Shown: positions 22,639-30,332 of the stretch, piece by piece
Numbering within the stretch: position 1 is the first letter of the stretch
How the letters are laid out: the number at the start of each line of letters is the position of its first letter
DNA from: Ornithodoros turicata
Lineage: Eukaryota > Arthropoda > Arachnida > Ixodida > Argasidae
Length of the DNA: 64,000 bases
Assembly: GCF_037126465.1 (NCBI RefSeq)
Contig: NC_088201.1
Coordinates: 225,748,016 to 225,812,015 of the forward strand
Direction: 5' to 3'
Made by a program: the position numbers and the translations under genes
Notes under the pieces: generated by a model
What the model saw: only the letters and a program-made list of their open reading frames with translations
The model's database searches: none
Told to the model about the DNA's origin: nothing

Positions 22639-23338
22639 ATGCTCAGCTTGGAAGATCCTCGAAGTGATGGCCGTTTTGAGAAAAAAAGTTGTTTGAAGTG
22701 TTTCGTTTTCAGTTTTCAACAACTTTGCGGCTCGTGAAGTCGGTTTCTTCCCACCTCACGTGTTTCGGGAGATTGGCAGCGCACGCTTCTTCTGCACCAA
22801 CTGCGGTGGTTTTGTGGTCCAAAAGGTACGCTTCCTCGTTTTTTTTTTTTTTTAATGCGTTCTATAACCAGTCACATTTTTTCAGAGCAAAAGCATTGAC
22901 GGGACCGATTGATTCGAACCGTTTCTCGGCTGTCGGACGGACCGTTTCGACGTGCATTGTAAAGGAATTCGTCTCGTAAAGCAACAAGAACAAGAAGAAG
23001 AAGAAGATGGAGAGATGGATCATCAGTGTCACTCTGTGACTGAAGAAGACTGTGCGTGTATCTGGTTTTTTTTTTTTTTTTTAAATACGTGCTTCGTACA
23101 CTCCTTTCGTGCAGATTACGAATGGCTACTGACGGGAGATCTGCCCTTGGTCCTAACCTTCAAGCCTCCTCCGAAGACGTTCTTTTTGCGGATTGGTGAT
23201 CAGCTGAGAACCTGTCGTTGCGGTGGACTTTGGTCGAGAAACCCCAGCCATTGGTTAGACTCGAGCCTTCGCCCCTATTTGGCTGTCTTCCCGGCTACGA
23301 AACCAAAGCTGGAGGCTAACTCTCTCTCTCTCATGTAA
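22639..23338 (+). pseudogene. Three-exon gene with paired cysteines, broken
   Basis: Exon 1 (22,639-22,825) starts MLSLEDPRSDGRFEKK and has SCLKC, then after a one-base frame change CTNCGG about 30 residues later. Two C-x2-C pairs at this spacing suggest a zinc ribbon. The donor is GTACGC and the acceptor ends TTTTTTCAG. Exon 2 (22,886-23,057) has an in-frame TGA early on, then an acidic run (EQEEEEDGEMD). A second intron follows, ending TTCGTGCAG. Exon 3 (23,115-23,338) encodes YEWLLTGDLPLVLTFKPPP and a further CRCGG, and stops with TAA just before AATAAA. The frameshift and stop make it a pseudogene unless the first intron is spliced differently. Function unknown. Confidence 0.45.
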
Positions 23339-23399
23339 CCTCTCACGATAAATAAATAATAAAAAAAAACGGTTGTCTACTCTCATTCATGTCTCAGTC

Positions 23400-23786
23400 A
23401 TGACGCCCGAGCAGCGGTTTGCAACCTTTGTGCAAATGCGAATGTATCGGGACTTGCTACGATTACGCGATTATATTCACGGTGATGGCTGCGAGGGTGA
23501 CTTTCGCTCGATTCTCAAAGACGATACCCTTACGTCTGTTCAGCACCAGTGGGAGGATTACAAGAAAATGAAGCGATTCGTAGATTACAAGCTCGAGCTG
23601 TTGGAAAAGTATAAACGAGGACTGTCAATTGACCCGTGTCTCATCAACGCGGGTTTCAACCGACCTATCGTCCGTCGCTACTGGCTTCTCCACACATCCC
23701 TCGACGTCACGGTGACCGGCAACGACGGCGAGCGTCGGGTCAGCACGTTGGAAGATCGTCTCGCAAGGGTCTTGTGTATGTCGTGA
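23400..23786 (+). CDS. Unknown plus-strand Polinton protein (128 aa)
   Basis: An intact frame from ATG at 23,400 (MTPEQRFATFVQMRMYRDLL) to TGA at 23,786, followed at once by AATAAA. A longer reading would need a TTG start at 23,373. The protein is charged and mostly helical, with basic and acidic blocks and no membrane segment or recognised domain. It converges with the protease gene on the other strand, with ~75 bases between the stops. The two AATAAA signals (23,791 plus, ~23,834 minus) face each other. It is likely an accessory gene. Confidence 0.6.
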   Translation: MTPEQRFATFVQMRMYRDLLRLRDYIHGDGCEGDFRSILKDDTLTSVQHQWEDYKKMKRFVDYKLELLEKYKRGLSIDPCLINAGFNRPIVRRYWLLHTSLDVTVTGNDGERRVSTLEDRLARVLCMS

Positions 23787-23860
23787 ATAAATAGACTATT
23801 TTTTACGAAACGAGTTCGCTCACGAGGAGACGTTTTATTGTTTCGTCATTCTCTTCGAGG

Positions 23861-24242
23861 TTACAGGAAAATATGGATACACAATTTTTCAAGCTGTAGC
23901 GTTTCGACATTGCGCGTGGCTACGTAGATACAAAAAAGCCCGCAGTAAGGCGAAAAGGGTGATTGAATACACTGGTCGTTATACTCGTCCACTAGTAAAG
24001 TCCTTCGAAGGTTTGCTTCGATGGGGGGAAGTCCGTAGCTGTCGAAAAACACTGCAGACCCGTCGTAGTTTTTCATGTAAAGCACCCAGTGCTGCCCGCG
24101 ATTTCTTCGCTCTTCGGTATTGATGATTAAATAGCCGGGCTTGCGTAAAACGAAGGCTTCGTCGGAAGCGCAAATGCCTCTCAGCATGGAGGAAGCGAGG
24201 GGGTCAGGGACACGAGTTCCAAGATGTCGCTCTCGTACATTT
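23861..24242 (-). pseudogene. Adenovirus-type cysteine protease (Polinton PRO), one frameshift
   Basis: Matures virion proteins in related viruses. The ATG at 24,240-24,242 starts MYESDILELV and a shift near 24,187 moves to the main frame, which holds the C5-type catalytic features: His in GQHWVLYM, acidic residue in FFDSYG, and Cys in YCGLFCIYV. The main frame alone is 108 codons, shorter than usual, and the 3' end finishes soon after the Cys motif. The start lies 3 bases after the stop of the penton-like gene, so the two were probably co-transcribed. Identification by motif order is good. The copy is broken. Confidence 0.75.
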
Positions 24243-24245
24243 GTT

Positions 24246-25468
24246 CTATGGGAAGGTGACCGTGCGGTCCTTGTCGACGCACATGAGCTTGGGACACTCG
24301 GAAATCAAGAGGACGGTGACCGCGTGTGGAAGGGCTTTAGCGAAACGTAATTGCAGGCGAACGTTTCCTTTTCGCCACTCGTTCAAATGCGAAGGAGAAG
24401 AACACTTGTCCACGTCCAAGTTGAAGTAGAGAAGGAACCCGTTCGTTTTAAATCGGTCGTAGCTGTACTTGAAATGTTTTTCACCAAGTTCTTGCAAGAA
24501 GTTAAAGTAGGGAATTTTGACGAGGTCGTTCTTAAAGTCGTACTCGGCTCGCACTTGCTGACCGTCCACGGAGAGCATCGAATGAGACAGGTCGTAATGG
24601 CGGAATGTGGAGGGGTTCGACTGGATGTCTCCGAGAAAGTCGGACGTGGCGAGCAGGGCGACGCATAATTTGGAAGGCACCCTTTCGGGATAAACGTTTT
24701 CAAAGTGAGCGTCCAAGCTCCCGGCACTCAAACTCCGCACTTTGGTTTCCAAAATTGACGCGTTACAGGAGCGAGGTGCGCAGAGTTCCTTCTTGCCCCT
24801 CGACGGGTGTGAACTGTAGCAGCTTTAAAAAGGTTCTGGAATGTTGAACTCTTTCGTGTTTTCAGAGAGTAGACGTTATCCGCGAATTCTAGCGTTGCTT
24901 CCATCTTGTGCGTCTGGAAATACTTGTTGAGTGTGTTACGAAGGGACGTGGTTTGCGAATTCAAAGTGACGTCGCCGAAAGCGACGGGTGCGGCGTGCTC
25001 CAATAAGATGGAGGTGGCTTCGCGCTCGCTCATTTTAAGAGGCTTCACCGCACGACCTGATTCGCGTGATGCCAGTAACGAGTCGAGCGCCTGTGCGAGC
25101 CGAGGGTCCAATTCCACGGCTTTCACGTCTTCGGGTAGTACAAAGTCGTATCGCGATTTATTGTACACGAAAGAAACGCTAAATTCCGAAAGGGCTTTTC
25201 CCAAATCCCTCTCGAGATCCGAGGTGACGCGAAAAGTTCTCCCTGCTTCGACCGTGTCCTCGAAAGAAACCTCGATTTTTGCATCTTGCTTTTCGTATCC
25301 GATATTTAAAAAATCGTTACTTATGCTGAGATCCATCAGGCCGACTTTATAGCGATCCGAGAGTTGAAGGGGAGTATCGAAAGCTACCGTGAAGGCATTG
25401 AGTTTATTCGAAGGAAACTTATCCATGCTGGCGTTCGAGAGCAGGTGGACGTAGATGTCTGACGTCAT
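24246..25468 (-). pseudogene. Penton-like minor capsid protein, one frameshift
   Basis: Single jelly-roll vertex protein of Polinton virions. It starts at ATG 25,468 (MTSDIYVHLLSNASM) and shows the signature of this family, residues FPSNKLNAFTVAF and YKVGLMDLSISN within the first 60 residues. The frame stops at 24,728 and continues in another from about 24,750 to the stop at 24,246, with the strand-rich GFLLYFNLDVD late on. About 405 residues in all, a normal length. The ATG overlaps the stop of the integrase frame in ATGA. The break near 24,740 is a single-base shift. Family known from Polintons and adintoviruses; the naming is by motif memory. Confidence 0.7.
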
Positions 25469-26521
25469 TTCCCAATCTTGACCACGTCGCTGCTCGGAAC
25501 CCAACTGTCGTGTTCTTTGTCGTAACCGAACCAGCGAACCAAGGAGAAGCTCTGACTGTTCAGTTGCTTCTTTCTCAGCACTTTCGTTACTGGCCAAGGC
25601 TGATTGGCGTCTCGGGTTACGACGAGTACCTCCTCCGGGTAGAAAGATCCGTCCACTTCCTTACCCCGGTAATCTTCCAGGTGTACGACGGGAGGAGAGG
25701 TGTCTCTCAGGCGGGAGACGGTGAAAATCTGAGGCGACCAACTCCCTTCCGAGCTCTTATGAAAACCTTTTCTGTGAAGTAGGACCCTCACTTTATCCCC
25801 CAGTTTGAGCTTCTTTTTCACGGAGGGTACGACGGGCTTCCCATTTATCTTATTGAACAGCTCCAATTCGTTTTCGGGTGTGACTTCGGACGGGCTGATG
25901 CCCAAAGTCCTGTGTTTGGTGTTGTTGTAGTCGCGCACGATCTTGGGAAGCGCGGAAACAAAGTGGTATTTTCCCGTTACTCTAAAATAACGGAATATTC
26001 TGTCGCGTAAAGTGCGTATCATGCGTTCTGCCTGCGATGCTTTGATTACTGGAGAGAAGGTCGAATACAAGTGTACCTTCTTTCGTGAGAGATACTCCTT
26101 GACGGTCTTGTTGTAGAATTCCCGCCTCTGTCGCAAAAGATGCGTGTAGGTACGTTACCACCCGAAAAAGTCGCATCATGGCCTTTTTCATTTCGGCGGG
26201 GCGTTTCGTCTTTAGCGGGAGGGTGCGCAGAAAGCGGGAGAGGGAATCAATCGCCACGAGAATGTAGCGGTAGCCACCGTTGAATCTCTTGTATTTTGAA
26301 AAGTCGGCGAGATCCATTTGCCACACGTCGTTGATCTTGAGCGCGATGATGCGTCTCCTATTAAATTTTCTTCTCACCGGATGGTGAAGGGTGTAGGCGT
26401 CCAGCTTTCTGAGAATGGCAAGAGCCTTCTTTTTGCTCAAGTGATGCGCTTTTCTATAACGTTCCACACCCCCCAAACCACCCTCTGGTTTCTCATATCC
26501 CTCCATAAGTCGTCCACGCAA
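25465..26521 (-). pseudogene. Retroviral-type integrase with chromodomain, two frameshifts
   Basis: Inserts the element into host DNA. The N-terminal part (26,521-26,150) has GGVERYRKAHHLSKKKALA and HHPVRRKFNRR before the RVE core, with the first catalytic Asp in WQMDLADF followed by YRYILVAIDSLSRF. Two small shifts near 26,160 and 26,130 fall around the second Asp (CDRG). The glutamate follows in KASQAERMIRTL. After an SH3-like stretch (LGDKVRVLL) comes a chromodomain (FSLVRWFGYDKEHDSWVPSSD). The order RVE plus chromodomain is typical of Polintons. The start is uncertain because the frame is open upstream into the polyQ region. Inactive as it stands. Confidence 0.87.
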
Positions 26522-26972
26522 TTGAGGCTTGCTGCTGCTGCTGCTGCTGCTGCTGAGACTCGCGAGGTTTGGGAAGGGAAATCAGGCGCAATAGTTTCGA
26601 GACTTTGGGGAACCAGGAAGGTTTCTTCCCCGTCTTACGTTGTAACAAATAATTAACGAGTTCGTAAACGGAGGAGTGTCTGATGGGCTTGCCCGACACG
26701 GAGACACAACCCTCGCTATCCCAGGAAATAACTTTTTTTAATTCCGAGACGACTCTTTCCGCTTCCTCTTCGTCAACCTCTGGAGAGAGGAGCGAATAGT
26801 CAAAGTCATTTGTAGCGTCGGACGTCTTGTTTTTATTGTCGTAGGGATCGAATCCGTACTGCTTGAGTATGCGGTACAGTGCCTGCAGTATGAGTTTCAC
26901 TTTGACGTCGTCACTCTCCTTAGAAGAAAGAATATTTCCGATAGAACTGGTCACTTCAATTCTCTTGGCCAT
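26493..26972 (-). CDS. Polinton virion-module protein of unknown function with polyQ tail (159 aa)
   Basis: Intact frame from ATG at 26,972 (MAKRIEVTSSIGNILSS). The middle is acidic. The part around RHSSVYELVNYLLQRKTGKK and FPKVSKLLRLISLPKPR resembles a small domain that I recall recurring in Polintons beside the integrase. It ends in nine glutamines from a CTG/CAG run at 26,530-26,557, then ASIAWTTYGGI. The run may have shifted the frame and replaced the true C-terminus, or joined it to the integrase region it overlaps by ~29 bases. It overlaps the previous gene by 17 bases. Confidence 0.55.
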   Translation of the reverse strand: MAKRIEVTSSIGNILSSKESDDVKVKLILQALYRILKQYGFDPYDNKNKTSDATNDFDYSLLSPEVDEEEAERVVSELKKVISWDSEGCVSVSGKPIRHSSVYELVNYLLQRKTGKKPSWFPKVSKLLRLISLPKPRESQQQQQQQQQASIAWTTYGGI

Positions 26973-27204
26973 TGTCGAAAAGGTTCAACACGGCGGAAAG
27001 CAGGAGAGGAACCACCGACGAAAGAACGCCCTGCCCTCGCTGCTGAGACAGATAGTGCTTCAAACGTTGCGGATTCTTGTGAATCTTTTTGTATGCGAGC
27101 CGGCGTAAGAAGCGTTTGTGCTTCTTCAAACGCGCGAACGTATCTGGAGCCAACGACACTTTTCCGTTCAATACATTGAGACAAATTTCGGAGAGGTGTT
27201 TCAT
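26956..27204 (-). CDS. Small basic protein with hydrophobic C-terminus, virion-type (82 aa)
   Basis: Intact frame from ATG at 27,204 (MKHLSEICLNVLNGK). The first ~55 residues are basic (KKHKRFLRRLAYKKIHK). A QRGQG sequence then leads into a hydrophobic helix (VLSSVVPLLLSAVLNLF). A basic body, Q-R-G and a terminal amphipathic or hydrophobic helix recall the small membrane-active or DNA-binding virion proteins of Polintons and adenoviruses. This is inference from shape. It is positioned in the late gene cluster between the ATPase and the 159 aa gene, overlapping the latter by 17 bases. Confidence 0.55.
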   Translation of the reverse strand: MKHLSEICLNVLNGKVSLAPDTFARLKKHKRFLRRLAYKKIHKNPQRLKHYLSQQRGQGVLSSVVPLLLSAVLNLFDNGQEN

Positions 27205-27295
27205 GTCGGAGGAGGAAGAACGTCTCAAGACGTGACGACGGCGCGGAGGGGGTAAAGTGAAAGTACTTTGAGTAAAGTGAGATGAGGACGGAGAT

Positions 27296-27931
27296 TCATT
27301 TCGGAGCGTAGATATATTGACGTTCTCCCGGAAAAATATTGCTACGCAACCTGTGGTCCTCGTGCGTATAGTTGTGAAGATCCACGAGTAAATAAGCGTG
27401 GGGTGACGACATCGCTTGTTTATATGCGTCCAGAAAATACTCTAATCTTTTTCTACCGAATAGCTGTTGGCCGAAATGTTCCATCTGGTGCACGCTGCGC
27501 ACGGTGCGCCACAGGACGACGTAACTGGCGTTGTAGGATATCGTTCTAAAATGGCTACTGTTGAAAAAGATGTTTTGTACGAGTAAGAAGATCGACGCGT
27601 TGGCGTGGTGAGAACCCCGAATGAAAAGATCGGTCACCTCCTTCAAGGAATTGGCGTCGGTCATATGATCGTCGACGATGATGAGCGTGGCGCGCGACGT
27701 ATCCCACTCGCGAGGTAGCTCCTTGGTAAATTTTACGGAGTCCCCAAATTCGTCCTGCATGCTCGGTGACGCATATTTCTGCACGTAGAATATTTGCGAG
27801 GGAGGCTTGTCCACGACGTTGTTCAGGTTCCTCAACACGTTCATTACGAATGTGGATTTACCGCACATGGAGGGGCCGCTTAAAATACAACGAAAAGGAT
27901 GGCGGAAACGAAAAGGTTCGGGGTTAGACAT
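27296..27931 (-). CDS. Genome-packaging ATPase (A32/FtsK-HerA type), 211 aa
   Basis: Drives DNA packaging into capsids in related viruses. The frame is intact from ATG at 27,931 (MSNPEPFRFRHPFR). A GTG 15 bases upstream also opens the frame but the ATG is preferred. Walker A is GPSMCGKST near residue 19 and Walker B is ATLIIVDDH near residue 83. Downstream LLVQNIFF fits the sensor region and a conserved aromatic end (RQYIYAPK) closes it. Length is normal for Polinton ATPases. It is the best preserved core gene here. The ~90 bases to the next gene hold no clear promoter. Confidence 0.9.
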   Translation of the reverse strand: MSNPEPFRFRHPFRCILSGPSMCGKSTFVMNVLRNLNNVVDKPPSQIFYVQKYASPSMQDEFGDSVKFTKELPREWDTSRATLIIVDDHMTDANSLKEVTDLFIRGSHHANASIFLLVQNIFFNSSHFRTISYNASYVVLWRTVRSVHQMEHFGQQLFGRKRLEYFLDAYKQAMSSPHAYLLVDLHNYTHEDHRLRSNIFPGERQYIYAPK

Positions 27932-28001
27932 GACGTGTGTGCACACGTTGCGCGAAGAAAAAGAAGAGACTGAGACTCATAGAGAAATACATCGCTTTTA
28001 T

Positions 28002-28286
28002 TTACACGTCGTCGTCGTCGTCGTCGTCGTGCTCGAGGTCCGAACTGCGTTCCCAATACAGATTATCCAGACTAAAGGTGGACTTTTTTCTCGTCAGTCT
28101 GTCCGCCGCTAAGATGCGGTCGAGCGTCTTCATCTTGTCCTGACACATTTCTTGACGTGCTTGCAACCATTCCAGGCGGTGGACTTGAAAAGCTTCCTCC
28201 ACGATGCCGCGAATAAATTCGCGAAGTTCTTCGTTTTTTGTCTTTTCCTGGCGACGGCGAGAAACGCAGGAGAATAAACCACACAT
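28002..28286 (-). CDS. Small acidic-tailed protein next to right TIR (94 aa), unknown
   Basis: First gene inside the right TIR, under the TIR's own TATA box. The ATG at 28,286 (MCGLFSCVSRRRQEK) directly follows the end of TIR homology; a TTG 12 bases upstream only extends the frame into the TIR. The body is helical and probably coiled coil (FIRGIVEEAFQVHRLEWLQ). The tail is eight or so aspartates from a CGT/CGA trinucleotide run at 28,005-28,030. No domain recognised. It mirrors the position of the unrelated gene at 12,167 on the other TIR. Confidence 0.5.
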   Translation of the reverse strand: MCGLFSCVSRRRQEKTKNEELREFIRGIVEEAFQVHRLEWLQARQEMCQDKMKTLDRILAADRLTRKKSTFSLDNLYWERSSDLEHDDDDDDDV

Positions 28287-28339
28287 GGTGTTTTCCAAGT
28301 ATTGGTCTGAATGATAACGCGCGGATAGCGCGCTCTCCC

Positions 28340-28345
28340 TTTATA
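28340..28345 (-). promoter_or_regulatory. TATA box at the inner end of the right TIR
   Basis: Minus-strand TATAAA in the same context as the left box, about 54 bases before the ATG at 28,286. Confidence 0.65.
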
Positions 28346-28439
28346 CGGCGCTTCCAAATAAAAAACGTAAAGAAATGGGCGTCAGAACGAAAGCGAATCC
28401 TCCACCACCACCGCCACCACCGTGCTCGAAGCGCATGCG

Positions 28440-28660
28440 CGAGACGTGAAGGGCGACGAGACCAAAACCGAAACGTCCGACGGCAGACGTGGTGGCGCTG
28501 CGAGCGCGCGAGACGTGAAGGGCGACGAGACCAAAACCGAAACGTCCGACGACAGACGTGGTGGCGCTGCGAGCGCGCGAGACGTGAAGGGCGACGAGAC
28601 CAAAACCGAAACGTCCGACGGCAGACGTGGTGGCGCTGCGAGCGCGCGCGCGCGCGTGTG
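28440..28660. repeat. Three ~75 bp tandem units in the right TIR
   Basis: Inverted counterpart of the left array, with GACGAGACCAAAACCGAAAC repeated three times and a closing GCGCGCGCGCGCG block. The arginine-rich open frames over it are repeat shadows. Confidence 0.75.
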
Positions 28661-29668
28661 ACGTATGCTCCGCGGAGAGGGCGCCAGATTCAGTTTTCTG
28701 TTTGCCTCTCGTCGGGTGCGGACGTCTGGCGCGTCGCTCGTATCGTGACCGTTGATGTGCTGGTGAACTCTTTAGTCATGTAAAGAAGATGGAGGGCGGT
28801 GTGTGTGCACACAGATATGCTTGGATGTCGGTGAGTTGTCGTTTTAATACTTCTTCTTCTGTTGTCGCGTTTACCTACCCCCTAACTGCGATTACTTGTC
28901 AGCGTGTATTGGAGTAGTGTATGTTTGGCGATTTATCTTGTTGCGATTAGTAGAAAGTCTTCCCCTTGTTGTTATTATTCTTGTCCGTGCATGCCCAAAC
29001 ATGTTTGCAATTCCCTTGTACGCCATTCTGTCAATGACCCTTGTTGCTATACTCGTCGGTGCATGCCCGCACATATTCGCGATGGTGAAAATTTTGTGTG
29101 TGTGTGTGTGCCTGTTTTCGCGCGTGTTTTCCCCTCGTTAGCACTTTTTTTGTTTTGTTTCTTTCTGCATTCCACGGAAGTCCCCATGATGACAGCGGTG
29201 CTGCCACCTGACGTGATGCTTTCCGACCTGCCTGGTGTGACGCTTTGCAAATGGCGGCGCCCATGGGCTGATGCTGTTACCGAACCTGGACTGACACATT
29301 AATGAATTGAATGTGTATAGTAATGACTTGAATTATTAAATGAGTTTAGAGAGTGCATTTATGCGTATGTGCGCTTCTTTTCGTGTGTCTCATTATAGAA
29401 TAACACGACTTAACGATAATTTGATATTTTCCTCCTCTCTCTCTCTCGTTGGAATGCATAGTAATTGAATTTATTAATTGAAAATTATATTCTACGCTCT
29501 ATTATCGCATTCTTATGCGTGTATGAGCGATTTTAAGTGAAAAATCGAAAAAAATTTTTTTTTAAAAATTGGGTGGGGGTGCAAATTGCAAAATTGGGGG
29601 TAACAGGGGGGGTGAGAGAGGAGGGAGGTGTCAAATTGCTCGCTAAGTCGTATTATTCTTTTACTACT

Positions 29669-29816
29669 CTCCTACACACATCCGTGTACTGGTACGCCTG
29701 TGAACACTTCGCCGGTTTATGTAACATCGAGAGAAACCTCGGTTGGATGGATATATGTGGAGTAAAATGTCGTACCTAGTACATTTTATTGGCTAACTGT
29801 ACAAATCTGTGAGAAC

Positions 29817-29820
<4 letters not shown>
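29669..29820. other. Short interval between Polinton and PLE
   Basis: About 150 bp of unassigned DNA. It does not continue the BEL/Pao pol that flanks the other side of the Polinton. Confidence 0.5.

Positions 29821-29852
<32 letters not shown>
29819..29852. repeat. (AT)n microsatellite
   Basis: About 17 AT units at the outer edge of the left PLE arm. A similar tract flanks the right arm at 35,037-35,088. Confidence 0.95.
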
Positions 29853-29854
<2 letters not shown>

Positions 29855-29952
29855 CTGAAATGAAAATTGAAACACAGACTACGAAGGTACGGGAAGTAAG
29901 AAAAAAGGGATAATTTATTTACATTTAAGATACTTGGAATGCTAAAAGGATT

Positions 29953-29990
29953 GTCGACGTTTCGACAGTGGCACTGTCTTCGTCAGGACT
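29953..29990 (-). ncRNA. Hammerhead-like ribozyme motif of left PLE
   Basis: On the minus strand: CTGACGA, an extra A, GACAGT-GCC-ACTGTC as a perfect 6 bp helix II, GAAAC, then GTC as cleavage triplet. Helix III can only be the self-complementary ACGT, so it would need a dimer. Helix I is short (GTC with GAC). Hammerheads in PLE terminal repeats are an established finding. Activity of this one is unproven. Confidence 0.65.
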
Positions 29991-30332
29991 AAAGATGCGT
30001 AGCTGATTACACATTTCTTAAATAGGTTTGCTACATGACGTCATAATCGGTACGGGCACGCCACAGGCGTTTGTCAGTGAGTCAGATTCGGGAATATTCC
30101 AGAAGGTCAAGTCCGGGTGGTGATGCCATTCGCCGTAGGTCACTGTCCGCTTTCGGGAAAATTCCGGGCAGGGTGAGTGCTGCTTCAAACTTTGCTGGCG
30201 GTCGACAATGGGTCACGTTCGAGAATGTTGACTTGTGAGGTTCAAGTGTGATGTTATCGTCCTTGGGGGAGTGGCTTTGTCCAGGTTGGGCCACCCATCC
30301 AGCTGAAAAGGAATTGGAAAAAAGTGCCTTAT

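Larger units (their letters stand above)
10922..29668. mobile_element. Maverick/Polinton (virus-like DNA transposon), 18.7 kb, decayed
   Basis: Bounded by long inverted repeats that begin AGTAGTA and end TACTACT, matching the AG...CT ends of Polintons. The core set is present in the minus orientation: PolB, protease, penton-like capsid protein, integrase and A32/FtsK-type ATPase. A hexon-like major capsid gene is not visible. PolB, integrase, protease and penton carry frameshifts, and two non-autonomous elements have inserted inside, so the copy is not competent. The 6 bp target duplication expected for Polintons is not seen: left flank TATAAC, right flank CTCCTA. The left flank lies inside the BEL/Pao pol but the right flank does not continue that pol, which points to later rearrangement of one side. 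Confidence 0.93.
28292..29668 (-). repeat. Polinton right terminal inverted repeat (~1.38 kb)
   Basis: Partner of the left TIR. It is slightly longer, mainly through length differences in the GTCAGACG-rich and ~75 bp repeat parts. Its inner end keeps the same TATA box and leader, pointing left into the gene at 28,002-28,286. Confidence 0.92.

Noticed and set aside
24246..25468. Penton-like protein as a candidate for the missing major capsid protein
   Set aside because: Length (~405) and the FPSNKLNAFTVAF and YKVGLMDL signature fit the single jelly-roll penton family, not a double jelly-roll hexon.
28382..28783. Arginine-rich ORFs in the Polinton TIRs
   Set aside because: They lie on both strands of the 75 bp GACGAGACC repeat and repeat the same peptide; low-complexity shadow.
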